Below the pieces are notes generated by a model. The model saw only the letters and a program-made list of their open reading frames with translations, was not told the origin of the DNA and searched no databases. The position numbers and the translations under genes were made by a program. A stretch of 56,748 nucleotides of DNA from Phreatobacter sp. (GTDB lineage Bacteria > Pseudomonadota > Alphaproteobacteria > Rhizobiales > Phreatobacteraceae): positions 1-56,748 of the forward strand of contig NZ_JALHMP010000028.1 in assembly GCF_022843985.1 (NCBI RefSeq), read 5' to 3'. Below are positions 34,230 to 43,485 of the stretch, in pieces (the stretch's first letter is position 1; every line of letters begins with the position of its first letter).

Positions 34230-34867
34230 ACGCCACGACCAAGGTTCCAGCGCCCCGATCGTCAGCAGGCCGGCCCCTGTCGCTGCTGCGGGCGGTGGGC
34301 CTCGCCTACAGCGCGCCGGAACCGGTCATCGGCCCGAAGGTCATGCTGCGGATGCCCGACATGGCCGATTACGACGCCTGGATGCGGCTGCGCGAGGCGA
34401 GCCGCCGCTTCCTCGTGCCCTGGGAGCCGGCCTGGCCGCCCGACGACCTCAGCCGCACGGCCTTCCGCCGCCGCATCGCCCGCTACCGCCAGGACTGGCG
34501 GGATGACCAGGGCTATGCCTTCTTCCTCTACCGCAAGGAGGACGGCGCCCTCGTCGGCGGACTGACGCTGACCAATGTGCGGCGCGGGGTCGCCCAGACC
34601 ATCTCGCTCGGCTACTGGATGGGCGAGGCCTTTGCCGGCCGCGGCTATATGAGTGCCGGCGTCCGCACCGCGATCCCCTATGCTTTCGGCGTCCTCGGCT
34701 TCCGCCGCGTCGAGGCGGCCTGTGTGCCGCAGAACGCCGCCTCGGTGGGGCTGCTGGAACGGGTCGGCTTCACCCGCGAGGGCCTTGCCCGGCAATATCT
34801 CTGCATCAACGGCACGTGGATGGACCACGCGCTCTACGCCTTCGTGCAGGGCGACCGGCTCGGCTGA
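34226..34867 (+). CDS. RimJ/RimL-type GNAT acetyltransferase
   Basis: 213 residues. The Acetyltransf_3 pattern is clear: PKVMLRMPDMADYDAWMRL at the start of the domain, ISLGYWMGEAFAGRGYMSAG for acetyl-CoA binding, and EAACVPQNAASVGLLERVGF near the end. Such enzymes acetylate the N-terminal Ala or Ser of ribosomal proteins, but many paralogues have other substrates. It is translationally coupled to the M16 protease by ATGA, a pairing that recurs in alphaproteobacteria. Confidence 0.88.
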   Translation: MNATTKVPAPRSSAGRPLSLLRAVGLAYSAPEPVIGPKVMLRMPDMADYDAWMRLREASRRFLVPWEPAWPPDDLSRTAFRRRIARYRQDWRDDQGYAFFLYRKEDGALVGGLTLTNVRRGVAQTISLGYWMGEAFAGRGYMSAGVRTAIPYAFGVLGFRRVEAACVPQNAASVGLLERVGFTREGLARQYLCINGTWMDHALYAFVQGDRLG

Positions 34868-34879
34868 GGCCCGGCCCCG

Positions 34880-35221
34880 TCAGTCGACGATGAACAGCCT
34901 CGCGCCCTGCGGCGCCCGCGACCGGTGCGCCTCGGCGCCGTCCGCCACCTGGTAGCTCATGCCCGGCTTGAGGACGAAGACGCGGCCGTCCTCCAGCGTG
35001 GTCTCCAGTTCGCCGGCAAGGCAGAAGAGCACATGGCCCTTCGAGCACCAGTGGTCGGAGACATAACCCGGCGTGTACTCCACCATCCGGACGCGGATGG
35101 CATTGTCCGCCGGGCCGAAATGCCGGGTGCGCCAGAGCGCCTCGCCGACCTCGCCGGGATGGCGCGTCGGCTCCACCGTGGACCAGTCGACGGTGCCGAA
35201 GGGAATGGCGGTCATTTTCAT
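34880..35221 (-). CDS. Small cupin of the DHWC-motif type
   Basis: 113 residues from ATG 35221; ATG 35215 is 2 codons further in, and the frame upstream of 35221 is not supported. It is a single cupin barrel with VEYTPGYVSDHWCSKGH carrying the conserved Asp-His-Trp-Cys motif, GELETTLEDGRVF, and MSYQVADGAEAHRS providing the second metal-side His. It ends in ...LFIVD, as family members do. The metal and substrate are unknown. It is convergent with the RimJ-like gene, 12 nt away. Confidence 0.82.
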   Translation of the reverse strand: MKMTAIPFGTVDWSTVEPTRHPGEVGEALWRTRHFGPADNAIRVRMVEYTPGYVSDHWCSKGHVLFCLAGELETTLEDGRVFVLKPGMSYQVADGAEAHRSRAPQGARLFIVD

Positions 35222-35375
35222 GGGAGGGGCCTCGGAAGGGAGCTTTGGGCTTGCGGGTGGGGGAAGGGTGGGTCCTCGGGGAAAGGCCTCCCGCGAGGCT
35301 TTGCCTGCTGCCATGTGCCGACGCAATGTGGCGCCGTCCTTTGCCGAATGGCGGCGAAGCGATTAGACAGCAGCG

Positions 35376-36104
35376 ATGACCATCTGGGGAAAACTGGCGG
35401 GCGCCGCCGCGGGCTTCATGCTGGGCGGACCGATCGGCGCGCTGCTCGGCGCGCTGGCCGGCCATTTCATCGTCGACGAGCGCCTGCTGGCCCCCGAGCA
35501 GGGCCCGCCGCTGCAATCCGTCGTCTTCACCATCGGGCTGATCGCGCTGGCCGCCAAGATGGCCAAGGCCGACGGTGTGGTCACCCGCGACGAGGTCGCC
35601 GCCTTCCGCCGCCTGGTGGCCGTGGCTCCCGAGGACGAGGCCCATGTCGCCCGCCTCTTCGACCTCGCCAAGCAGAGCACCGCCGGCTTCGACGCCTATG
35701 CCCGCCAGCTGGCCGAGCTCCTGAAGGACGAGCCGGACACGCTGGAGGACCTGATCGACGGCCTCTTCGGCATCGCCACCGCCGACGGCGCCGTCCATGC
35801 TGCCGAACGGGCCTATCTCGCCGAGGTCGCCAGCATTTTCGGCCTGTCCGAGCCGGCCTTTGCCCGCATCGAGGCCCGCCATGTGGTTGCCGGCCCGCGC
35901 GACCCCTACCGTGTCCTCGGCATCGCCCCCGATGCCGCCGACGGCGAGATCAAACAGGCCTGGCGCGCTCTCGTCCGGCAATATCATCCCGACCGCCTGA
36001 TCGGGCGCGGCGTTCCCGCGGAATTCGTCGCCATCGCCACCGGCAAGATGGCCGCCATCAACGAGGCCTATGATGCCCTGCGCCGGGCGAGGGGCTTCGC
36101 ATGA
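35376..36104 (+). CDS. TerB and J-domain protein (DjlA-like co-chaperone)
   Basis: 242 residues. A short glycine-rich hydrophobic N-terminus (GKLAGAAAGFMLGGPIGALLGALAG) could insert into the membrane. A TerB domain follows (about 50-165), with paired acidic sites such as AKADGVVTRDE and ATADGAVHAAE. A C-terminal J-domain has the HPD motif in RQYHPDRLIG, which stimulates DnaK ATPase. The layout is that of DjlA. The stop overlaps the next gene as ATGA. Confidence 0.9.
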   Translation: MTIWGKLAGAAAGFMLGGPIGALLGALAGHFIVDERLLAPEQGPPLQSVVFTIGLIALAAKMAKADGVVTRDEVAAFRRLVAVAPEDEAHVARLFDLAKQSTAGFDAYARQLAELLKDEPDTLEDLIDGLFGIATADGAVHAAERAYLAEVASIFGLSEPAFARIEARHVVAGPRDPYRVLGIAPDAADGEIKQAWRALVRQYHPDRLIGRGVPAEFVAIATGKMAAINEAYDALRRARGFA

Positions 36105-36889
36105 CCGGCTCCTGCGACCACGACCACCACCACGACGACGGCCCGCTGGAGCGCCCCGATTCGCCCTGGGCCGGCGGCCTCGCGCTGTCGCCGAACCACG
36201 ACGCGCGCCGCGCCCCCGTCGACATCCTGCTGATGCACTATACCGGCATGCCGGACGGCCTGGCGGCGCTGCGGCGGCTCTGCGACCCGAACCCGCCGCG
36301 TGTCTCCGCCCATTACGTCGTCTTCGAGGACGGCGAGATCGTCCAGTGCGTCGCCGAGGGCCGGCGCGCCTGGCATGCCGGCGCCGGTTCCTGGCAGGGC
36401 CGCGAGGACGTCAATTCCCGCTCCATCGGCATCGAGATCGTCAATCCGGGTCATGAATGGGGCTACCGGCCCTTTCCCGAGGCGCAGATCGCCGCCGTGA
36501 TCAACCTGTCGCGCGACATCCTCACCCGCCATGCCATCGCGCCCACCGGCATTCTCGCCCATTCCGACACGGCCCCGGGCCGCAAGCAGGATCCCGGCGA
36601 GCTCTTTCCCTGGGGACGGCTCGCCGACGAGGGGGTCGGCCTGTGGGTGTCTCCCGCGCCGCTCCAGCCTGGTCCGACCTACCGCCGCGGCGAGGAGGGC
36701 CCGCCCATCCAGGCGCTGCAGGCGCTTCTCGCCATGGCCGGCTACGGCCTCACGGTGACCGGCGTCTTCGATGCCGCCACCGAGGCGGTGGTCACCGCCT
36801 TCCAGCGCCACTGGCGGCAGGCGAGGGTGGACGGTATCGCCGACGCCTCGACCCTGCGCACGCTCCGCGACCTCCTGGCGGCGCGCTGA
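36101..36889 (+). CDS. AmpD-like N-acetylmuramoyl-L-alanine amidase with PG-binding domain
   Basis: 262 residues. The amidase_2 domain shows LLMHYTGM with the zinc His, WHAGAGSWQG with the second His, SIGIEIVNPGH, and AHSDTAPGRKQDPGELF with the third His and catalytic Lys. A PG_binding_1 domain (about 198-258) follows. There is no signal peptide, so it should act on cytoplasmic anhydro-muropeptides in cell-wall recycling. The first 14 residues are His/Asp-rich (CDHDHHHDDG), possibly metal-binding. It lies just upstream of the dcw cluster, as in relatives. Confidence 0.9.
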   Translation: MTGSCDHDHHHDDGPLERPDSPWAGGLALSPNHDARRAPVDILLMHYTGMPDGLAALRRLCDPNPPRVSAHYVVFEDGEIVQCVAEGRRAWHAGAGSWQGREDVNSRSIGIEIVNPGHEWGYRPFPEAQIAAVINLSRDILTRHAIAPTGILAHSDTAPGRKQDPGELFPWGRLADEGVGLWVSPAPLQPGPTYRRGEEGPPIQALQALLAMAGYGLTVTGVFDAATEAVVTAFQRHWRQARVDGIADASTLRTLRDLLAAR

Positions 36890-37240
36890 CGAAAGGCCAT
36901 GCGCCACAGCGGCAGGGGTGATCTGTCCCGCGTCAGCCGTGCCACCTTCGACGGCGGGCAGCCCCGCATCGCCCGTGACGGCGCTAGCATGGTCACCAAA
37001 TCCTTGCCGGAAACCGTTTCTTAACGGCCAGCCGCGTTAATGAGGCGTTGACGACACGAGGCCCGCGGACAGGCCCGGTGGGTCGTGATCGTCACCGACG
37101 CCCGTGATGCCATGCCGGTCCTGCGAGAGCCGCCGATTCCGACGCCACAGACGCGCGCCCCCCGCGCGCGTCCGGCGGCAGGGACGCGCCCGTCCGACCG
37201 CCGGTCTCGCCCCGTCGGCGCGGTGCGCGGGAGGATCGGC
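36890..37240. other. Leader of the dcw cluster; no mraZ
   Basis: 351 nt between the amidase and rsmH. No frame encodes MraZ (no DPAGR-type motifs) and there is no RNase P RNA signature. TTAAC at 37021 and GTTAA at 37036, 12 nt apart, resemble CtrA half-sites but lack the usual 7-nt spacing. A TTGAC follows at 37048. The promoter of the cluster probably lies here. Confidence 0.5.
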
Positions 37241-38218
37241 ATGACGGCAGAAGGTGGCAGGGGAGGCGCGGGAGACACGTCCCGGCACGTGCCCGTGCTG
37301 CTGGCCGAGGTCGTCGCCGCCCTGGCGCCTGCCGATGGCGAGGTCTTCATCGACGGCACCTTCGGCGCCGGCGGCTACAGCCACGCGATCCTCGCGGCGG
37401 CCGCCACCCGCGTCGTCGCCATCGACCGCGACCCGACCGCCATTGCCGGCGGCGCCGGGATGGCCGCCCACCATGCGGGCCGGCTCACCCTCGTCCACGA
37501 CCGCTTCGCCCGGCTCGACGCCATCGCCGCCGAAAGCGGCCACCCGGCCGTCGACGGTGTCGTTCTCGACATCGGCGTCTCCTCCATGCAGATCGACGAG
37601 GCCGAGCGCGGCTTCTCCTTCCGCTTCGACGGGCCGCTCGACATGCGCATGGCGCGCGAGGGGGAGAGCGCCGCCGATCTCGTCACGCGGCTCGAGGAAA
37701 CCGCCCTCGCCAACCTGATCTACACCTATGGCGAGGAGCGCCTGTCGCGGCCCATCGCCAGGGCCATCGTCCGCGAGCGGGCGGTGGCGCCGATCCTCAC
37801 CACCCGGCGCCTTGCCGACATCGTCGCCCGCGTCGTGCGCTCCAAGCCCGGCGACATCCACCCGGCCACCCGCACCTTCCAGGCGCTGCGCATCGCCGTG
37901 AACGACGAGCTCGGCGAGCTCGAAGCCGCGCTCGACGCCGCCGAGCGGGTGCTGAAGCCGGGCGGGCGGCTCGCCGTCGTCACCTTCCACTCGCTGGAAG
38001 ACCGCATCGTCAAGCAGTTCCTCGTCGACCGCTCCGGCAAGAGCCCCGGCGGTTCGCGCCACGCCCCGGCGAGCCGGCCGCCCGAGCCGACCTTCACCCT
38101 CCTGACCCGCAAGGCAGTGGCGGCCTCCGAGGCCGAGAGCCGGGTCAATCCGCGCGCCCGCTCCGCCAAGCTGCGCGCCGCCGCCCGCACCGCCGCTGCC
38201 GCGAGGACCCGCCGATGA
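37241..38218 (+). CDS. rsmH: 16S rRNA m4C1402 methyltransferase RsmH (MraW)
   Basis: 325 residues from ATG 37241, with GGAGG 7 nt upstream. An in-frame GTG at 37085 would add 52 low-complexity residues. [14 protein letters not shown] opens the protein. The SAM site is [12 protein letters not shown], with [19 protein letters not shown] and [18 protein letters not shown] completing the family pattern. It methylates N4 of C1402 in 16S rRNA. It is the first gene of the dcw operon and overlaps ftsL as ATGA. Confidence 0.96.
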   Translation: MTAEGGRGGAGDTSRHVPVLLAEVVAALAPADGEVFIDGTFGAGGYSHAILAAAATRVVAIDRDPTAIAGGAGMAAHHAGRLTLVHDRFARLDAIAAESGHPAVDGVVLDIGVSSMQIDEAERGFSFRFDGPLDMRMAREGESAADLVTRLEETALANLIYTYGEERLSRPIARAIVRERAVAPILTTRRLADIVARVVRSKPGDIHPATRTFQALRIAVNDELGELEAALDAAERVLKPGGRLAVVTFHSLEDRIVKQFLVDRSGKSPGGSRHAPASRPPEPTFTLLTRKAVAASEAESRVNPRARSAKLRAAARTAAAARTRR

Positions 38219-38613
38219 TGCGCCTCCTCAACATCGTGGTTCTGGCGGCGCTCGTCTCCGCGGCAGCCTATGTCTACAGCATCAAATATGAGGCGGCCCG
38301 CCATGCCGGGCAGGTCGCCAAGCTGCAGCTGGAAATCAAGCAGGAGCGCGAGGCCATCGCCGAGCTGAAGGCCCAATGGGCGCAGCTCAACAGCCCCGAC
38401 CGGCTGCAGGCGCTGGCCGAGAAGCACCTGCGGCTGCGGCCGCTCGCCATCAACCAGTTGCACGACCTCGCGGGTCTGCCCGACAAGCCGGTGATCGACC
38501 CTGATCCGATCGGCTCCATGCTGGAAGCCCTGGGCTCCGGGGCCGATCCCGTGACGACGGGGTCGGTGCCGGGCATGCCGCTGCCGCAACGCCGCCCGGC
38601 AGGAGGCCGCTGA
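38215..38613 (+). CDS. ftsL: Cell division protein FtsL
   Basis: 132 residues. One N-terminal membrane helix ([20 protein letters not shown]), then a periplasmic coiled coil (about 28-70, [18 protein letters not shown]) and a disordered Pro-rich tail. Size, layout and position between rsmH and ftsI identify FtsL, which pairs with FtsB and FtsQ in the divisome. It overlaps both neighbours (ATGA and TGATG). Confidence 0.88.
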   Translation: MMRLLNIVVLAALVSAAAYVYSIKYEAARHAGQVAKLQLEIKQEREAIAELKAQWAQLNSPDRLQALAEKHLRLRPLAINQLHDLAGLPDKPVIDPDPIGSMLEALGSGADPVTTGSVPGMPLPQRRPAGGR

Positions 38614-40358
38614 TGACCCAACGGCCGTCCTTCCTGATGCGTGTCCGCCACGCCATCGCCTGGGTGCTTGCCGGTCCGCAATCGGAGCGACTGAAGAAGG
38701 CCAAGGCACGCGTCCGCCTCGCCATGCTCGGCTTCGCCGCGCTCTACGGCGCCATCGCCGTCAGCCTGGTTCTCTATGTGGTCCGCTACGACCGGACGTC
38801 CGAGTCGGGCGTGCGCAGCGCCGATGCGGTGTCCTCGACCCGGCCGGACATCCTCGACCGCAATGGCGAGGTGCTGGCCACCGACGTGCGCGCCATCTCG
38901 CTCTATGCCGAGCCGAAGAAGCTCGCCGCCAGTTTCGACGTGGACGAGGCGACCGAACTGCTCACCGCCGTCCTGCCCGATCTCGATGCCCGCGAGGTGC
39001 GCGAGCGCCTGCGCTCGGGCCGGGGCTTCGTCTGGCTACGGCGCGAGATCTCGCCGACCCAGCGCGACCAGATCCACCGGCTCGGCATACCCGGCGTCGG
39101 CTTCCTGCGCGAGGCCAAGCGCTCCTATCCCAATGGGCCGACGCTGTCCCATGTCCTCGGCATGGTCAATGTCGACAACCAGGGCCTCGGTGGCATCGAG
39201 CGCTACATCGACAACCAGGGCCTCGCGGAGCTGCACCGCGCCGGCTTCATCACCGACCGCAACCAGGCCTCGGTTCAGCTCTCCATCGACCTGCGCGTCC
39301 AGCATGTGCTGCGCGACGAACTGGTGCAGGCCCATCAGAAGTTCCGTGCCAAGGCGGCCGCCGGCGTCCTCGTCAACGTCAATACCGGCGAGGTCGTGGC
39401 GCTGGCCTCGATCCCCGACTATGACCCCAACCGGCCCTCGACCGCCGCCGGATTCGATCGCGCCAACCGCATCACCACCGGCGTTTACGAGATGGGTTCG
39501 GTGATGAAGTCGCTGACCACCGCCATGGCGCTGGATTCCGGCCGGTTCACCATCAACTCGACGCTCGATGCCCGCTTTCCCATGGCCGTCGGCCGCCACC
39601 AGGTGAGGGACTTCCACGCCCAGCGGCGTGTCCTCACCCTGCCCGAGGTCTTCACCTTCTCCTCCAATATCGGCACCAGCCGCATGGCGCTGACCCTTGG
39701 CGGCGACCACCAGCGCGCCTTCCTGCGCCGGCTCGGCCAGTTCGACCGCGTCATCACCGAGATCGGGCCTTCGACCGCACCGCTCGTGCCGCGCCGCTGG
39801 GCCGATATCACCGCCGCCACCGTCTCCTTCGGCCACGGCATGTCGGTGGCGCCGCTCCAGGCGGTGATGGGCACCGCCGCCCTCGTCAATGGCGGCCGCC
39901 TGATCCCGCCGACCTTCCTGCGCCGCACGGCGGAGGAGGCCAATGCCGTCGCCCGCCAGGTCATCCGTCCCGAGACCTCGCAGGCCATGCGCTTCCTGAT
40001 GCGGCTCAATTCCGAGCGCGGCTCCGGCCGGCGCGCCGAGGTCGACGGCTTCTATGTCGGCGGCAAGACCGGCACCTCGGAAAAGGTCATCGGCGGCCGC
40101 TATTCCAAGGACAAGAACATCAATTCCTTCATGGCGATCTTCCCGTCCGACCAGCCGCGCTACCTGCTCCTCGTCATGCTCGACGAGCCGCGGGGCATCC
40201 CGGAGACCCATGGGCTGGCCACCGCCGGCTTCAACGCCTCGCCGACGGCCGGCCGCATCATCGCCCGCTCCGCGCCGCTGCTCGGCCTGCAGCCGCGGTT
40301 CGACATGCCCCCGGCCATGCAGGCGATCCAGGCCGGCTACCGCATGCCCGGACGCTGA
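38613..40358 (+). CDS. ftsI: Peptidoglycan transpeptidase FtsI (PBP3)
   Basis: 581 residues. A membrane helix at about 36-56 is followed by the PBP dimer domain and the transpeptidase domain. The active-site motifs are S296-x-x-K299 (GSVMKS), SSN at 350-352, and KTGT at 485-488. It builds septal cross-links and is a beta-lactam target. It starts within the stop of ftsL, which implies coupling. A 77-nt gap to murE follows. Confidence 0.95.
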   Translation: MTQRPSFLMRVRHAIAWVLAGPQSERLKKAKARVRLAMLGFAALYGAIAVSLVLYVVRYDRTSESGVRSADAVSSTRPDILDRNGEVLATDVRAISLYAEPKKLAASFDVDEATELLTAVLPDLDAREVRERLRSGRGFVWLRREISPTQRDQIHRLGIPGVGFLREAKRSYPNGPTLSHVLGMVNVDNQGLGGIERYIDNQGLAELHRAGFITDRNQASVQLSIDLRVQHVLRDELVQAHQKFRAKAAAGVLVNVNTGEVVALASIPDYDPNRPSTAAGFDRANRITTGVYEMGSVMKSLTTAMALDSGRFTINSTLDARFPMAVGRHQVRDFHAQRRVLTLPEVFTFSSNIGTSRMALTLGGDHQRAFLRRLGQFDRVITEIGPSTAPLVPRRWADITAATVSFGHGMSVAPLQAVMGTAALVNGGRLIPPTFLRRTAEEANAVARQVIRPETSQAMRFLMRLNSERGSGRRAEVDGFYVGGKTGTSEKVIGGRYSKDKNINSFMAIFPSDQPRYLLLVMLDEPRGIPETHGLATAGFNASPTAGRIIARSAPLLGLQPRFDMPPAMQAIQAGYRMPGR

Positions 40359-40435
40359 GTCGCGGGGCCGCCCCATGGCCGCCACAGTGCCAACCTGATA
40401 TCCGCGAACAGAGAACGCCGAATCCCGTGCCGCCC

Positions 40436-41923
40436 ATGGACCTTTCCGCCCTGCTCGCCGAGGACGCGCCGCCGGCGCTCGCCGGCCTCGCCGTCTCAGG
40501 CCTGACCGCCGACAGCCGGGCCGTCGGGGCGGGAACCGTCTTCTTCGCGCTGAAAGGGGAGAAATCCGACGGCATGGCCTATGCGGCCGCCGCCGCGGCG
40601 GCGGGTGCCGCCGCCATCGTCACCGACAAGACCGATGCGCCGGCCGCGGTCGGCGGCGTCCCCGTCGTCGCCGTCGCCCATGCGCGCCTGAGCCTCGCCC
40701 TGGCGGCGAGCCGCTTCCACGCCCGCCAGCCCTGCACCATCGCCGCCGTCACTGGCACTTCGGGCAAGACCTCCGTCGCCGCCTTCCTGCGCCAGATCTT
40801 CGCCGCCGAAGGCCATCTGGCCGCCTCCATAGGCACGGTCGGGGTCGTCCGGCCCTCCGGCGAGGTCTATGGCGGGCTGACGACGCCCGACCCGGTGACG
40901 CTGCACCAGACGCTCGACACGCTCGCCGGCGAGGGCGTCACCCATGTCGCCTTCGAGGCCTCCTCGCACGGCCTCGACCAGCGCCGGCTCGACGGGGTGC
41001 GCATCCGGGCGGCTGGCTTCACCAATCTGTCGCGCGACCATCTCGACTATCACCACACGTTCGAGGCCTATCGCGCCGCCAAGCTCAGGCTCTTCACCGA
41101 TCTCCTGCCGGCGACCGGCACCGCCGTCGTCATGGCGGGCGCCGAGGGTGAGCCCTTCATCGCCGCGGCGCGGGCGCGCGGCCAGCGGCTCATCGTCATC
41201 GGCCGTGATCCGGCGCTCGCCGCCGACGGCATCGCCATCCTCTCCGAGGCCATTGCCGGCGCCGCCCAACGGGTCGAGATCGCCGCCTTCGGCCGCCGCC
41301 ATGCCATCCGCATTCCCCTGCTCGGCCGCTTCCAGATCGACAATGCGCTGGTTGCGGCGGGGCTCGCCATCGGCTGTGGCATGGTCCCGGACCGGGCCTT
41401 CGCCGCCCTCACCAGCCTCGAGGGGGCCAGGGGCCGCCTCGAATTCGTCGGCGCCAAGGACGGTGCCCCGGTCGTCGTCGACTATGCCCACAAGCCCGGC
41501 GCCCTGGAGACCGTGCTGGACGCCGCCCGCCCCTTCGCCACCGGTCGCCTCGTGGTGGTGGTCGGCTGCGGCGGCGACCGCGATCCCGGCAAGCGACCGA
41601 TGATGGGGCGCATCGCCGTCGACAAGGCCGACCGCGTCATCGTCACCGACGACAATCCGCGCTCCGAGGACCCGGCGGCGATCCGCGCCCAGATCCTTGC
41701 CGCTGCCCCCGGCGCGGAGGAGATCGGTGACCGCGCCGAGGCGATCCGCGCCGCCATCCGCGACCTCGCGGCGGGCGATCTCCTGGTCATCGCCGGCAAG
41801 GGCCACGAGACCGGCCAGATCGTCGGCGCCACGACGCTGCCCTTCTCCGACCACGAGGTCGCGGCCGCCGCCATCCGCGCCTATTCCTCCTCCAGCCCCG
41901 CCGTGAAAGGGCCCGCCGCATGA
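40436..41923 (+). CDS. murE: UDP-MurNAc-tripeptide synthetase MurE
   Basis: 495 residues from ATG 40436; GTG 40427 is 3 codons upstream. The ATP loop is TGTSGKTSVAAF. The DNPRSEDP motif is specific for meso-diaminopimelate, so the wall should be of the DAP type. SRDHLDYH and the mid-domain Lys region are present. It adds the third residue of the stem peptide. It overlaps murF as ATGA. Confidence 0.95.
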   Translation: MDLSALLAEDAPPALAGLAVSGLTADSRAVGAGTVFFALKGEKSDGMAYAAAAAAAGAAAIVTDKTDAPAAVGGVPVVAVAHARLSLALAASRFHARQPCTIAAVTGTSGKTSVAAFLRQIFAAEGHLAASIGTVGVVRPSGEVYGGLTTPDPVTLHQTLDTLAGEGVTHVAFEASSHGLDQRRLDGVRIRAAGFTNLSRDHLDYHHTFEAYRAAKLRLFTDLLPATGTAVVMAGAEGEPFIAAARARGQRLIVIGRDPALAADGIAILSEAIAGAAQRVEIAAFGRRHAIRIPLLGRFQIDNALVAAGLAIGCGMVPDRAFAALTSLEGARGRLEFVGAKDGAPVVVDYAHKPGALETVLDAARPFATGRLVVVVGCGGDRDPGKRPMMGRIAVDKADRVIVTDDNPRSEDPAAIRAQILAAAPGAEEIGDRAEAIRAAIRDLAAGDLLVIAGKGHETGQIVGATTLPFSDHEVAAAAIRAYSSSSPAVKGPAA

Positions 41924-43359
41924 CCCAGCCGCCGCTGTGGACCACCGAAGCGCTGGCCCGCGCCATGGGCGGCCGCCTGACCGGCCAACCGGCCGCCACG
42001 GTCTCGGACATCTCCATCGACACGCGCAGCCTCGTCGCCGGCGAGGCCTATGTCGCCATCAAGGGCCTCGCCCATGACGGTCATGCCTTCGTCCAGGCGG
42101 CGCTCGACAAGGGCGCGGCGGTCGCCGTGGTGTCGCAGGACTGGGCGCAGGCGGCCCCTCCCGGCGCCTATATCGTCGTCGCCGACCCGCTGAAGGCGCT
42201 GGAAAAGGCCGGCGCCGTCGCCCGGGCCCGCACCGCCGCCAGGATCGTCGCGGTGACCGGCTCCATCGGCAAGACCTCCACCAAGGAGGCGCTGGCCCAT
42301 GTTCTCTCCCGCGAGGGCCGCACCCACGCGCCGCCGAAGAGCTTCAACAACCATATCGGCGTGCCGCTGACGCTCGCCCGCATGCCGGCCGGGAGCCAGT
42401 TCGGCGTCTTCGAGATCGGCATGAACCATGCCGGCGAGATCACGCCACTCAGCCGCATGGTGAAGCCCGACGTCGCCGTCATCACCAATGTCGAGGCCGT
42501 GCATATCGAGAACCTCGGCACGATCGAGGCCATCGCCGACGCCAAGTCGGAGATCTTCGCCGGTGTCGAACATGGCGGTGCGGCGGTCCTGCCGCGCGAC
42601 AGCCGGCATTTCGAGCGGCTCGCCCGGGCGGCGCGCGCCGCCGGCATCGAGACGATCGTCACCTTCGGCGAGCACGAGGAGGCCGACATCCGCCTGCTCC
42701 GCGCCGTCCTCGCCGCCGATTGTTCGACCGTCTTCGCCCGGGTGATGCAGACCGACGTCACCTACAAGCTCGGCTCGCCCGGCCGGCACCTTGTGATGAA
42801 CTCGCTCGCCATCCTCGCGGCCGCCAAGCTCGCCGGCGCCGATCTCGCCCTTGCCGCCCTGACGCTCGGCGAGACGCGCGCCGTCGCCGGCCGGGGCGAG
42901 CGCAGCCAGCGGCGCCTCGCCTCGGGCTCCTTCACCCTGCTCGACGAGAGTTACAACGCCAACCCGGTCTCGGTGCGCGCCGCGCTCGCCGTGCTCGGCA
43001 CGGCACCGAAAGGCCCGGAAGGCCGCCGCCTCGCCGTCCTCGGCGACATGCTGGAACTCGGTCCCGAGGCCGCCGAACTCCATGCCGGCCTCGCCGAGGC
43101 GGTCGACAAGGCCGGCATCGACCTCGTCTTCTGCTCCGGGCCGCTGATGGAAAACCTCTGGAAGGCCCTGCCGGCGCACCGGCGCGGCGCCTGGGCCGCA
43201 ACCTCCGCCGAACTCGGTGCCCTGGTAATCCGCGCGCTCCGGGCCGGCGACGTCGCCATGGTCAAGGGCTCGCGCGGCAGCCTGATGGCGCAGCTCGTCG
43301 AGACGCTGAAGCAGAAATTCCCGCCCGTCCCGGCCGACGAGCACCAGGGGGCCGTCTGA
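41920..43359 (+). CDS. murF: UDP-MurNAc-pentapeptide synthetase MurF
   Basis: 479 residues. N-terminal substrate domain (IDTRSLVAGEAYVAIKG), ATP loop TGSIGKTSTKEAL, the FNNHIGVPLTLAR motif, the EIGMNHAGEI motif and the C-terminal DESYNANPVSVRAAL and VKGSRGSLM motifs. All mark MurF, which adds D-Ala-D-Ala. It overlaps murE and is followed by a 126-nt gap before mraY. Confidence 0.95.
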   Translation: MTQPPLWTTEALARAMGGRLTGQPAATVSDISIDTRSLVAGEAYVAIKGLAHDGHAFVQAALDKGAAVAVVSQDWAQAAPPGAYIVVADPLKALEKAGAVARARTAARIVAVTGSIGKTSTKEALAHVLSREGRTHAPPKSFNNHIGVPLTLARMPAGSQFGVFEIGMNHAGEITPLSRMVKPDVAVITNVEAVHIENLGTIEAIADAKSEIFAGVEHGGAAVLPRDSRHFERLARAARAAGIETIVTFGEHEEADIRLLRAVLAADCSTVFARVMQTDVTYKLGSPGRHLVMNSLAILAAAKLAGADLALAALTLGETRAVAGRGERSQRRLASGSFTLLDESYNANPVSVRAALAVLGTAPKGPEGRRLAVLGDMLELGPEAAELHAGLAEAVDKAGIDLVFCSGPLMENLWKALPAHRRGAWAATSAELGALVIRALRAGDVAMVKGSRGSLMAQLVETLKQKFPPVPADEHQGAV

Positions 43360-43485
43360 CGGTCCGCCGCGGCGGGCTTTGCGTCCGTCCCGCGGCAGGG
43401 CATATCGGAGCGGAAGAGACCGGGGGCGGCAGCGGTGATTCGCGCCGGACACCGCGGCGTGACGGACCGAAAGACGACGACACCG

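Noticed and set aside
36890-37240. RNase P RNA or mraZ in the gap before rsmH
   Set aside because: No conserved RNase P core and no MraZ-like frame could be found by eye.
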